NCBI RefSeq assembly: GCF_001420915.1
Contig: NZ_CP013021.1
Location: 1,760,501-1,824,500, forward strand
Length of the DNA: 64,000 nucleotides
Source of the DNA: Agarivorans gilvus
GTDB lineage: Bacteria; Pseudomonadota; Gammaproteobacteria; Enterobacterales; Celerinatantimonadaceae
Direction: 5' to 3'
Positions 54,008 to 61,817 of the stretch are shown here, one piece after another; positions within the stretch are counted from its first letter, which is position 1; each line of letters starts with the position of its first letter. The translations under genes were made by a program, and so were the position numbers. Under the pieces are notes generated by a model. The model was not told the origin of the DNA. It did not search any database and worked only from the letters and a program-made list of their open reading frames with translations.

Positions 54008-54484
54008 ATGCAGCAACTTCAGCACCGCGTCGAGCAATGTTTCTTACTCTCAGAGCAGTATTTTAAGCAGCCTTTTGCCCGACCGGAAATAGTCCTTTCA
54101 CAACGCCTGAGTAAAGTGGCAGGCAGTGCCAACCTCAGCCAATGGCGCTTGCGCTTTAATGCTCACTTTTATGCGCAAGATTGTGAAGATTTTTTACGCC
54201 ATACCGTGCCCCATGAAGTGGCGCATTTAATCTGTCATGCACTCTACGGCCGAGTTAAGCCTCACGGCAAAGAATGGCAAAGCATAATGCTTAAGGTCTT
54301 CAATTGCCCTCCACACACCACCCATCGCTATTCCCTTTCTGAGATGCCGATGAAAAGCTTTACTTATCAATGTGCCTGTCAGCAGCATCAACTTGGCATA
54401 CGCCGCCATAACAAGGTGTTACAAGGAGCCCAATATTGTTGTAAGCAATGCCGTCAGCGGCTGATTTTTCAACACAATAGTTAA
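54008..54484 (+). CDS. sprT: SprT family zinc metalloprotease-like protein
   Basis: 158 residues. The HExxH zinc site is in VPHEVAHLICHALYG with a following HGKEW, and a C-terminal zinc ribbon has paired cysteines (YQCACQQ and YCCKQCRQ). This is the SprT-like domain, related to eukaryotic Spartan. Its role in bacteria is uncertain. The order metK-sprT-rsmE-gshB matches E. coli except that endA, normally between sprT and rsmE, is absent here. Confidence 0.9.
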   Translation: MQQLQHRVEQCFLLSEQYFKQPFARPEIVLSQRLSKVAGSANLSQWRLRFNAHFYAQDCEDFLRHTVPHEVAHLICHALYGRVKPHGKEWQSIMLKVFNCPPHTTHRYSLSEMPMKSFTYQCACQQHQLGIRRHNKVLQGAQYCCKQCRQRLIFQHNS

Positions 54485-54587
54485 GGGCTTAATAGGCTAC
54501 GCTCTAGGAATCTGCAGACAATAGGTTTATTCTTTGCCAGTCAAGTAGCTAGCTCTCGCAGTCTCAAAATGGAGTCGACTTTCCACC

Positions 54588-55319
54588 ATGCGAATTCCCC
54601 GTATTTATCATTCTCAAGCTCTGTCACTGGAGCAATTAGTTGAACTTGAAGCCGATGCAGCCAACCATGTCGGTCGAGTGCTTCGAATGGAAGCAGGCCA
54701 AATGCTTGAACTGTTTAATAACGATGGTAACAACTACGCAGCCAGCATTGAGCAAGCCAATAAAAAACAAGTCACGGTAAAAATTACCGCGGTGACTAGC
54801 AACCCCAGCGAATCACCGCTGCGCATCCATCTTGGTCAAGTCATCTCACGCGGTGACCGTATGGAATTTACCATTCAAAAGTCAGTAGAACTGGGGGTGA
54901 ATAAAATCACCCCGCTCACCAGTGAACGTTGTGGCGTGAAATTAAACCAAGAGCGTTTCGAGAAGAAGCGCCAACAGTGGCAAAAAATTGCGATAGCCGC
55001 CTGTGAACAATCTGGTCGCAGCGTAGTACCAGAAATCGCTCCGCTGCAGAGCTTAGAGCAATGGGCCAGTGAAAACAGCAAAGCCTTAAAGTTGAATTTA
55101 CATCCAAAGGCCCCATATAGCATTAAGACCCTGCCAACACCGCAGCATGGTGTTCGGCTATTAATTGGACCCGAAGGTGGTTTGAGCGAACAAGAAATTG
55201 ATTTATGTAATCAGCATCAGTTTCAAGAAACGCTGTTAGGCCCCCGCGTATTACGCACCGAAACCGCCGCATTAACGGCCATCGCCGCGTTGCAATGTCA
55301 ATTTGGAGACTTAGCATAA
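54588..55319 (+). CDS. rsmE: 16S rRNA m3U1498 methyltransferase RsmE
   Basis: 243 residues, SPOUT-class methyltransferase acting on 16S rRNA U1498. N-terminal PUA-like domain (HVGRVLRMEAGQMLELFN), and the C-terminal trefoil knot SAM site with LLIGPEGGLSEQEID and LGPRVLRTETAALTAIAAL. Its stop codon directly abuts the gshB start, so the two are translated as a pair. Confidence 0.95.
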   Translation: MRIPRIYHSQALSLEQLVELEADAANHVGRVLRMEAGQMLELFNNDGNNYAASIEQANKKQVTVKITAVTSNPSESPLRIHLGQVISRGDRMEFTIQKSVELGVNKITPLTSERCGVKLNQERFEKKRQQWQKIAIAACEQSGRSVVPEIAPLQSLEQWASENSKALKLNLHPKAPYSIKTLPTPQHGVRLLIGPEGGLSEQEIDLCNQHQFQETLLGPRVLRTETAALTAIAALQCQFGDLA

Positions 55320-56278
55320 ATGAGTATAAAACTTGGTATCGTGATGGACCCCATCGCCAATATTAACATCAAAAAAGACTCGAGCTTCGCGATGTTGCTG
55401 GAAGCTCAACGACGCGGCTATGAGCTCTACTACATGGAAATGCAGGATCTGTACTTAGATGGTGGTAGAGCGGCAGCCAATATGCGCCCCTTTAGCGTAC
55501 AAAACGATGCGCAAAACTGGTATCAACTCGGTGACACCGTCGACCAAAGCCTGAGTGAACTCGACGTGATACTGATGCGTAAAGATCCTCCATTTGATAC
55601 CGAATTTATCTACGCCACCTATATGTTAGAGCGAGCGGAAGCAGAAGGCTGTTTAATCATCAATAAACCGCAAAGTCTGCGTGATGCTAACGAAAAATTG
55701 TTCACCGCGTGGTTCTCTGAGTTTACTCCTACCACACTGGTGAGCCGTGATATGAAGCGTTTAAAAGCTTTCCACCAGCAACATCAAGACGTGATCATGA
55801 AGCCTCTAGATGGTATGGGGGAGCCTCAATTTTCCGCTTAAAACAAGACGACCCTAACGTTGGCGTAGTCTTAGAAACCCTAAGCAAACACGGCCAAGAA
55901 TACTGCATGGCGCAAAAGTTCATTCCCGAGATCGTTGCTGGCGATAAGCGCATTCTGATCGTCGACGGTGAGCCCATGCCCTACTGCTTAGCCCGTATTC
56001 CCTCACAAGGGGAAACTCGAGGTAATCTCGCCGCAGGTGGCCGCGGCGTAGCGCAGCCTCTATCCGATAGCGACTGGAAAATAGCCCGAGCTATAGGGCC
56101 AGTACTAAAAGAAAAAGGCTTAGTATTTGTAGGCTTAGACGTAATTGGTGACAAAGTTACTGAAATCAATGTGACTAGCCCCACCTGTATCAAAGAAATT
56201 GAAGCCGCTTTCGATATTTCCATTACCGGCAAATTAATGGACGCAATTGAAGCTAGACTAAAAGAAACGGCAGTTTAA
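55320..56278 (+). CDS. gshB: Glutathione synthetase, interrupted by a one-base frameshift
   Basis: ATP-grasp ligase that adds glycine to gamma-glutamylcysteine. The first part starts MSIKLGIVMDPIANINIKKD and ends KPLDGMGEPQFSA-stop at 55841. The second resumes with FIPEIVAGDKRILIVDGEPM and ends at 56278. The G run at 55817-55821 has five G; six give KPLDGMGGASIFRLKQDDP, the conserved family sequence, and a 319-residue protein. The later ATP-grasp motif GETRGNLAAGGRG and EINVTSPTCI are intact. Sequencing error is likeliest. Confidence 0.9.
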
Positions 56279-56296
56279 CGAGTAAGAAGGGTTATT

Positions 56297-56869
56297 TTGG
56301 ACGCAATCAATACTTTGCAAAATCAGTTTTTAATCGCCATGCCAAGCTTGAACGACCCTTTCTTCAAGCGCTCGGTGGTTTATCTTTGCGAGCATAATGA
56401 AGACGGCGCCATGGGCTTGGTAATCAATGTGCCGGTCGACTTGTCTGTAGAATCCTTATTGCAACAAGTTGAGTTACACGAAAACAGCGAAATGATCCGT
56501 GAAGATCTGAACCGCCCAGTTTATCAAGGTGGTCCGGTGGCGCAGGAACGCGGTTTTGTGCTGCATTCACCGATGAAAGGTTTTAATAGTAGCCTAAAAG
56601 TGAGTGACGAATTAATGGTGACTACGTCTAAGGATGTATTAGATACCTTAGGCACCGACGCCCAACCTCACGATTACATTGTCACCTTGGGCTATGCAAG
56701 TTGGGAAGCAGGCCAGTTGGAGCAAGAAATTGCCGATAACTCTTGGCTGACCCTACCGGCTAGCACCGAGATTATCTTTGATACGCCCAGCCATAAACGC
56801 TGGGAAGCGGCAGCTAAAAGCTTAGGCATTGATATATGGCAACTATCTAGCGAAGTAGGTCACGCCTGA
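56297..56869 (+). CDS. yqgE: UPF0301 family protein YqgE
   Basis: 190 residues of the UPF0301/YqgE family, beginning DAINTLQNQFLIAMPSLNDP with further conserved VYLCEHNEDGAMGLVINVP and VYQGGPVAQERGFVLHS. The start codon is TTG, preceded by AAGGG. Function not established. It is part of the gshB-yqgE-ruvX run and overlaps ruvX by one base. Confidence 0.92.
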   Translation: MDAINTLQNQFLIAMPSLNDPFFKRSVVYLCEHNEDGAMGLVINVPVDLSVESLLQQVELHENSEMIREDLNRPVYQGGPVAQERGFVLHSPMKGFNSSLKVSDELMVTTSKDVLDTLGTDAQPHDYIVTLGYASWEAGQLEQEIADNSWLTLPASTEIIFDTPSHKRWEAAAKSLGIDIWQLSSEVGHA

Positions 56870-57300
56870 TGGCGCGGCCTAGAGAGCGTTCTGCGCTGGC
56901 TTTCGATTTTGGCACTAAAAGCATTGGGGTAGCGATTGGCCAAGAGTTAACGGGCTGCGCCAAACCCTTAGCTGCAATTAAAGCTCAAGATGGCATACCA
57001 CAATGGTCACTAATAGAAACTCTGCTACAACAATGGCAGCCCGATCTCTTAATCATCGGTTTACCACTAAACATGGACGGCAGTGAGCAAGAGCTGACCC
57101 AACGCGCAAAGAAGTTTGCCAATCGGCTACATGGCCGCTTTGGTTACCCCATAGAGATGCAAGATGAACGGCTAACTACGGTTGACGCTAAAGAGAAACT
57201 ATTCGAGCTAGGCGGCTATAAGGCCCTAGAAAAAGGCGCGGTAGATAGCCTGGCAGCCGCACTGATTTTTGAAAGCTGGTGCGCAGAACAGCAGCAGTAA
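56869..57300 (+). CDS. ruvX: Holliday junction resolvase-like protein RuvX (YqgF)
   Basis: 143 residues with an RNase H-like fold. Conserved acidic motifs are visible: ALAFDFGTKSIGVAIGQ, LIIGLPLNMDGSEQ, DERLTTVDAKE and GAVDSLAAALIFESW. YqgF family members process the 16S rRNA 5' end; older work proposed Holliday junction resolution. Start codon overlaps the yqgE stop (TGATG). A terminator follows. Confidence 0.93.
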   Translation: MARPRERSALAFDFGTKSIGVAIGQELTGCAKPLAAIKAQDGIPQWSLIETLLQQWQPDLLIIGLPLNMDGSEQELTQRAKKFANRLHGRFGYPIEMQDERLTTVDAKEKLFELGGYKALEKGAVDSLAAALIFESWCAEQQQ

Positions 57301-57316
57301 ATAAAATACAGAAAAT

Positions 57317-57348
57317 AAAAGGCCTCGATAAATTCGAGGCCTTTTTAT
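57317..57348 (+). terminator. Bidirectional terminator between ruvX and the AgcS symporter
   Basis: Stem AAAAGGCCTCG/CGAGGCCTTTT (57317-57327 with 57335-57345) with a seven-base loop and A/T flanks on both sides. It serves both converging genes. Confidence 0.9.
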
Positions 57349-57364
57349 ATTTAGGCTGAAATCA

Positions 57365-58777
57365 CTATTTCTGCTTAGCGCCAGACCAAATCTCGGTATC
57401 AATCTGTGATTTTAATTCAGGGTAATCATCGCTGTTAAAGGTGGGCACTTTACCCGCTTCCAGCTGACGATTGTAATCAAGCGCTAACTTAACCACCACA
57501 CCAGACAGCATTAAAATAGCCGCCAGATTTACCAAGGCCATTAAACCCATCGATACATCGGCCAAATTCCAGATGATGTCGATTTTCACTACCGCTCCAA
57601 ACATCACCATCGCCAGCACTAGAATACGGAAAATCCACAAACCCGCCTTATGATTATGCTCAAGGAAAATCAAGTTGGTCTCGGCATAAGAATAGTTACC
57701 CACGATGGAAGTGAAGGCAAAAAAGATAATCGCCACACCAACAAAATAACTACCCCACGCCCCTACTTGGCCGCTAAGCGCCTGTTGAGTTAGAGCAATG
57801 CCATCACCCGTTAGGTTTTCATTGTGACTAAGCAAAATAATCGCAGCGGTAGCGGTACAGATAACTACAGTATCGATGAATACCCCGAGCATCTGCACAT
57901 AACCCTGTGAGGCCGGATGAGGTGGATAAGGGCTAGCCGTAGCCGCAGCATTAGGGGCACTGCCCATACCCGCTTCATTAGAAAATAGGCCCCGCTTGAT
58001 ACCGTTCATCATGGCGGCACCTAATGCCCCCGCACCTGCTTCTTCAAAGCCAAAAGCGGAACGGAAAATCAAGCCGAATACCTCTGGCATTTGCTGAATA
58101 TTCATCAGAACTACCACAATGGCCACCAATACATAAGCCAAGGCCATAACTGGAACCACCAGCTCGGCAAAACGGGCAATACTACGGATCCCACCAAAGA
58201 TAATCAGTGCAGCAGCGGCTACTAATAAAGTCCCAACGACTATCTTGTTAAAGCCAAATGCTTCATGCATCGCTGAAGCGATAGAATTCGCTTGTACCGC
58301 GTTGAATACCAAACCAAAGGCAATTATCAAACAAATGGCGAAAACAACTCCCATCCAGCGCTTACCCAAGCCCTTTTCCATATAGTAGGAAGGACCACCG
58401 CGGAAGTTACCGTCATCATCTTTTACCTTGTATAACTGTGCCAAGCTGCTTTCAGCAAAACTGGTCGCCATCCCCAACAAGGCAATCAACCACATCCAGA
58501 AGACCGCACCTGGGCCACCTAAAGTGACGGCCACCGCAACCCCGGCAAGGTTCCCCGTGCCCACTCGAGCGGCTAAGCTAGTGCATAAAGCTTGAAAAGA
58601 AGAAATACCACTCGCATCGCCTTTACGGCTCGACCTCATGACTAAAAACATGTGCCCGAAATGACGCACCTGAATAAAGCGAGTACGCAAAGTAAATACA
58701 ATGCCAGTCCCTAATAATAAGTAGATCAGCAGGTTGCCCCAAAGCACGCCATTTAACCAGTTTACAATTTCGTTCAT
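57365..58777 (-). CDS. Alanine/glycine:cation symporter (AgcS family)
   Basis: 470 residues with about 11 transmembrane segments. Family signature GTGNLAGVAVAVTLGGPGAV followed by FWMWLIALLGMATSFAESSL, and FRGGPSYYMEKGLGKRWMG, FSNEAGMGSAPNAAATA. Imports D/L-alanine or glycine with Na or H. Single gene, converging on ruvX. Exact substrate not determinable. Confidence 0.9.
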   Translation of the reverse strand: MNEIVNWLNGVLWGNLLIYLLLGTGIVFTLRTRFIQVRHFGHMFLVMRSSRKGDASGISSFQALCTSLAARVGTGNLAGVAVAVTLGGPGAVFWMWLIALLGMATSFAESSLAQLYKVKDDDGNFRGGPSYYMEKGLGKRWMGVVFAICLIIAFGLVFNAVQANSIASAMHEAFGFNKIVVGTLLVAAAALIIFGGIRSIARFAELVVPVMALAYVLVAIVVVLMNIQQMPEVFGLIFRSAFGFEEAGAGALGAAMMNGIKRGLFSNEAGMGSAPNAAATASPYPPHPASQGYVQMLGVFIDTVVICTATAAIILLSHNENLTGDGIALTQQALSGQVGAWGSYFVGVAIIFFAFTSIVGNYSYAETNLIFLEHNHKAGLWIFRILVLAMVMFGAVVKIDIIWNLADVSMGLMALVNLAAILMLSGVVVKLALDYNRQLEAGKVPTFNSDDYPELKSQIDTEIWSGAKQK

Positions 58778-59084
58778 AGTGTAGTGTTGCCCTATATCTA
58801 TGGTTATTCGGAAACCTAGTCTCGGTTATAATTTGGCGAGAGTTTAGGCGGCGACCAATTAGCATGCTTTGATACATAACAAATACGACATAAAAAGTTA
58901 CCTATAAATAAAAAACAAGAATAAATATCCAAATCAAAATCAAAGCTAATCCATTTCTAGTGACAAAATATCGCAAAAAAATGCTCAAAACCGGGTTGTT
59001 GGTAACTTTTTTGCAACAATAGTATTTTACTTTTTGTAAACGTGTGGTACTTATTAAATTGCAACAACATACAAGGAGATAACC
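58778..59084. other. AT-rich region between the AgcS gene and the DUF3545 gene
   Basis: 307 bases with divergent promoters expected. I do not see a clear -35/-10 pair or known operator. TTGCAACAATAG near 59021 is a possible -35 region for the small gene. Confidence 0.4.
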
Positions 59085-59252
59085 ATGGATAGGCTGGACT
59101 TGGATACTGTTGAAACCAACAAATCTTCTCGCGGTTCTAATAAGAAACGCAAATGGCGTGAAATAGAAGCAATTAAGGACAGAATGCGCTTACAAAAGGA
59201 GCTACAGTCAATCGACCATAGCTTTGACTTGCAACCAGAATTTGAATACTAA
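59085..59252 (+). CDS. DUF3545 family small protein
   Basis: 55 residues: MDRLDLDTVETNKSSR, then a basic patch SNKKRKWREIEAIKDRMRL and an acidic aromatic end FDLQPEFEY. This matches the DUF3545 pattern in Vibrio, Shewanella and relatives. It has an excellent ribosome site (AAGGAG, 8 bases before ATG) and its own terminator, so it is very likely a real, expressed gene despite its size. The lysine/arginine cluster could bind nucleic acid. Function unknown. Confidence 0.82.
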   Translation: MDRLDLDTVETNKSSRGSNKKRKWREIEAIKDRMRLQKELQSIDHSFDLQPEFEY

Positions 59253-59255
59253 ATA

Positions 59256-59286
59256 AAAAAACCCGGCGCTAAGCCGGGTTTTTTAA
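59256..59286 (+). terminator. Terminator of the DUF3545 gene
   Basis: Stem ACCCGGC/GCCGGGT (59261-59267 with 59273-59279) with flanking A and T runs, four bases after the stop codon. Confidence 0.9.
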
Positions 59287-59301
59287 TATCTGCTAAAACA
59301 A

Positions 59302-59856
59302 CTAGTCTTCATGTGGCTCAGAAAGCTTAATCCGCTCAGATAGCGCTTTATATTGTTCTTGTACTCGATGGCCAAACAAGGGGTCTTCATAGTTGCCGTG
59401 CTGCCAACTTTGCTCTATCGCTCGCCAATCATCCTCGGTTAAATGACGTTTTAAAGCCGGGAATACCACATCCTCTTCATAGTTGAGGTGATCCCACTGA
59501 GCCTTAATAAAGGTTTCTAACTTGTCACTAAACTGATCCAAAGGTACCACCGCATCTAACAAAATGATGTCGAGAATATCGCTAAGCTCGTCGGTCATTT
59601 CTAGCAAACGTTGATGCTGCTTCTTAAGTTGGTCGGATAAATCGTCCTCAACTACCCGATACTTAACATAGTAATCATAAATTAAATCTTCTTTCGGGTG
59701 GTGAAAGCGATCGGCATACTCTTGCATGTAGCTAATAATGTGGGCGATTAACTTATACTTCACCGCTTTCTCATTGCGAATATGAGCCAACTTCTGCTCT
59801 AAAACCTTAAGCAATTTAGCGATATTTTTATGATCTTCTTGAAGACTTTGTAACAT
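59302..59856 (-). CDS. Hemerythrin HHE-domain protein
   Basis: 184 residues from ATG 59856, which has AAGGAG upstream; a start at 59880 is possible but has no such site. The iron-binding HHE cation-binding pattern is visible: LQEDHKNIAKLL, DRFHHPKEDLIYDYY and QWDHLNYEEDVVFPAL. These four-helix proteins bind a di-iron centre and are linked to oxygen, nitric oxide or iron sensing/repair. It converges on the DUF3545 gene and is 428 bases from grcA, an anaerobic/acid-stress gene. Confidence 0.85.
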   Translation of the reverse strand: MLQSLQEDHKNIAKLLKVLEQKLAHIRNEKAVKYKLIAHIISYMQEYADRFHHPKEDLIYDYYVKYRVVEDDLSDQLKKQHQRLLEMTDELSDILDIILLDAVVPLDQFSDKLETFIKAQWDHLNYEEDVVFPALKRHLTEDDWRAIEQSWQHGNYEDPLFGHRVQEQYKALSERIKLSEPHED

Positions 59857-60283
59857 TGCTTCTCCTTGGCTATTCAGCACTTTTTAATCAGTATAAAGGA
59901 CTCAAGCTCTTACTATTATTGCGCTAGATCGTTTATTAGACATATTTACTCCAGTCCCAGTTCACACTTTTTAGCTAAGCCAACATTCTTCAGTGCAAGT
60001 CTGATCACTAAAGTATTTGCATATAAAAAACAGATGTTTGAGTGATATTTAGTAGATTTTAGTTTATTTATTATTCAAGCACAGCCCCGCGGACTAACAC
60101 AAGGCCTATTATGTCACCTTGCGATTAAACAACAAAATAAACAATAAAATTCAAAAAAAACCCTTTTTTGACTAAGGTCAATTGTAGTATAGTTACACTT
60201 AGTGGCGACGATGATTCAATAAGTGGCTCAAAGCTCGCTATATTGTGTAATAAAATTACAATTTTTAGCTAATGAGGTATGTT
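59857..60283. other. AT-rich divergent region upstream of grcA
   Basis: 427 bases between the hemerythrin gene and grcA. It holds an FNR-like palindrome at 60168-60181 and a TATAGT at 60188-60193. No ORF. Confidence 0.5.
60168..60181. promoter_or_regulatory. FNR-like site upstream of grcA
   Basis: TTGACTAAGGTCAA is a perfect inverted repeat TTGAC-N4-GTCAA, close to the FNR consensus TTGAT-N4-ATCAA. E. coli yfiD/grcA is FNR-activated. The distance to the nearest -10 candidate is not the usual -41.5, so the exact promoter is unsure. Confidence 0.55.
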
Positions 60284-60664
60284 ATGACCACAGGTATACA
60301 AATTACTAAAGCAGACAACGACGCACTATTGGGTTCTTTTTGGCTTCTAGATAATGAGCAAAACCAAGCTCGCTGTCTTTGTGTTAAAGATGAGCTATAT
60401 GCCGAAGATGAAGTTGTTTCTATCGATACATTAGGCCAAATTGAGTACCGTGAAGTACCACTTAAAGCTCAGCCTATCGAAGAAGGCGGCCAGCACTTAA
60501 ACGTAAACGTTCTACGTCGCGAAACTTTGGAAGATGCCGTTAAGCATCCTGAAAAATACCCTCAGTTAACTATTCGTGTTTCTGGTTATGCAGTGCGCTT
60601 TAACTCGCTAACAACTGAGCAGCAACAAGACGTAATTACTCGTACTTTCACTGAATCTCTATAA
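60284..60664 (+). CDS. grcA: Autonomous glycyl radical cofactor GrcA (YfiD)
   Basis: 126 residues. Replaces the damaged C-terminal glycyl radical segment of pyruvate formate-lyase after oxygen exposure. The PFL-like C-terminus is conserved: GGQHLNVNVLRRETLEDAVK, HPEKYPQLTIRVSGYAVRFN and a final RTFTESL; the radical Gly is in RVSGYAVRF. The ATG at 60284 (MTTGIQITKAD) has GAGGT upstream and matches family starts. An FNR-like box lies about 105 bases upstream. PFL itself is not in the window. Confidence 0.96.
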   Translation: MTTGIQITKADNDALLGSFWLLDNEQNQARCLCVKDELYAEDEVVSIDTLGQIEYREVPLKAQPIEEGGQHLNVNVLRRETLEDAVKHPEKYPQLTIRVSGYAVRFNSLTTEQQQDVITRTFTESL

Positions 60665-60677
60665 TCTTCAGTGCAAT

Positions 60678-60706
60678 AAAAAAGCATGCCTTGGCATGCT
60701 TTTTTA
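60678..60706 (+). terminator. Terminator of grcA
   Basis: Stem AAAGCATGCC/GGCATGCTTT with flanking A and T runs. Works for grcA and probably for the converging tesB gene. Confidence 0.9.
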
Positions 60707-60721
60707 ATTTCTAAAGGCGGC

Positions 60722-61588
60722 TTAACGCAGCTCTCGCTCACGAATTAAACCTTCTTGAATAGTCGATGCCACCAACTTGCCTTCACGGGTAAAGAACTGA
60801 CCTCGAACCAAGCCCCGCCCCTGCGATGCCGAAGGGCTATCAATCACGTACAGCAACCAATCATCGATACGAAAATCATGATGAAACCACATACTATGAT
60901 CAATGGTGGCGGTTTGAATAGTGGGCTCAATGAACGAGCGCCCATGCGGCAATAAAGCAGTAGGTAAAAAATTAAAGTCTGAAGCATAGGCAAGCAAATA
61001 GCGATGCACTCGCGCATCATCTGGCATTTGCCCATTAGCCTTAAACCAAACACAACGCTTAGGCGCGGCAACTTCTGGCTGCAATGGATTAATAAACTCA
61101 ACCGGGCGCATCTCTAAGGGTTTATCGCTAATAAACTTATCACGTACTGCATCTGGCAATAATTCCCGTAATTGGAAGGCATATTCTTGCTCAGACTGTA
61201 ACTCTTCAGGTGGCGGAACATCAGGCATTTCATCTTGATGCTCAAAACCAGGAGCTGGTTCTTGGAACGACGCCGTCATATAAAAGATAGGCTTACCAAA
61301 TTGAATAGCTTTTACTCGGCGAGTTGAAACACTTTTACCATCACGAATACTTTCTATATCGTAAACAATGCGATGATTAGTATCGCCAGGGCGAAGAAAG
61401 TAGGAGTGAAAGGAGTGCACCTGACGGTTTTCACTTACCGTTTCTTTGGCCGCGGATAAAGCCTGCCCCATCACTTGGCCACCAAATACAGCACCAAAAC
61501 CTAAGTCTTGGCTGTGACCACGAAACAAGCCTTCTTCAATACGCTCTAAGCTCAGTAGCTCGAGCAGATCTTTTAATACTTTACTCAT
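60722..61588 (-). CDS. tesB: Acyl-CoA thioesterase II TesB
   Basis: 288 residues with two hot-dog domains. Hydrolyses medium- and long-chain acyl-CoA. Conserved stretches: GLFRGHSQDLGFGAVFGGQV, HSFHSYFLRPGD, RRVKAIQFGKPIFYMTASFQ, and the second-domain catalytic region TIDHSMWFHHDFRIDDWLLY. The ATG at 61588 (MSKVLKDLLELL) matches E. coli TesB length; the longer start at 61612 is less likely. Single gene. Confidence 0.94.
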   Translation of the reverse strand: MSKVLKDLLELLSLERIEEGLFRGHSQDLGFGAVFGGQVMGQALSAAKETVSENRQVHSFHSYFLRPGDTNHRIVYDIESIRDGKSVSTRRVKAIQFGKPIFYMTASFQEPAPGFEHQDEMPDVPPPEELQSEQEYAFQLRELLPDAVRDKFISDKPLEMRPVEFINPLQPEVAAPKRCVWFKANGQMPDDARVHRYLLAYASDFNFLPTALLPHGRSFIEPTIQTATIDHSMWFHHDFRIDDWLLYVIDSPSASQGRGLVRGQFFTREGKLVASTIQEGLIRERELR

Positions 61589-61761
61589 AATAACTATTTG
61601 TTTGTATGCCAATCATTCCAATATGCGTGACTTAAGCTCAAAGATCAACTTACGCTCCGCCGCCGCAGTAACAACTTAGGCGAGTGTAAAACAGCCTAAA
61701 ACACGCCACGGCCAAGCTCTAAAAGCTCACCAGAAATTGCATAAAAATGATGGTATTAGAG

Positions 61762-61796
61762 TTAAAAATAAAACAGCGCCCAAGTGGGCGCTGTTA
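61762..61796 (-). terminator. Terminator of the thr operon
   Basis: Stem AACAGCGCCC/GGGCGCTGTT (61772-61781 with 61786-61795), four-base loop; on the minus strand it is followed by TTATTTTTAAC. It lies 22 bases after the thrC stop codon. Confidence 0.88.
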
Positions 61797-61817
61797 TGAA
61801 GAAACAATCAGTGAGCA

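Noticed and set aside
13820..55821. Phase variation by homopolymer slippage as the reason for the frameshifts
   Set aside because: The tracts are only three to seven bases, much shorter than typical contingency tracts, and affect housekeeping genes such as rpiA, ubiH and gshB.
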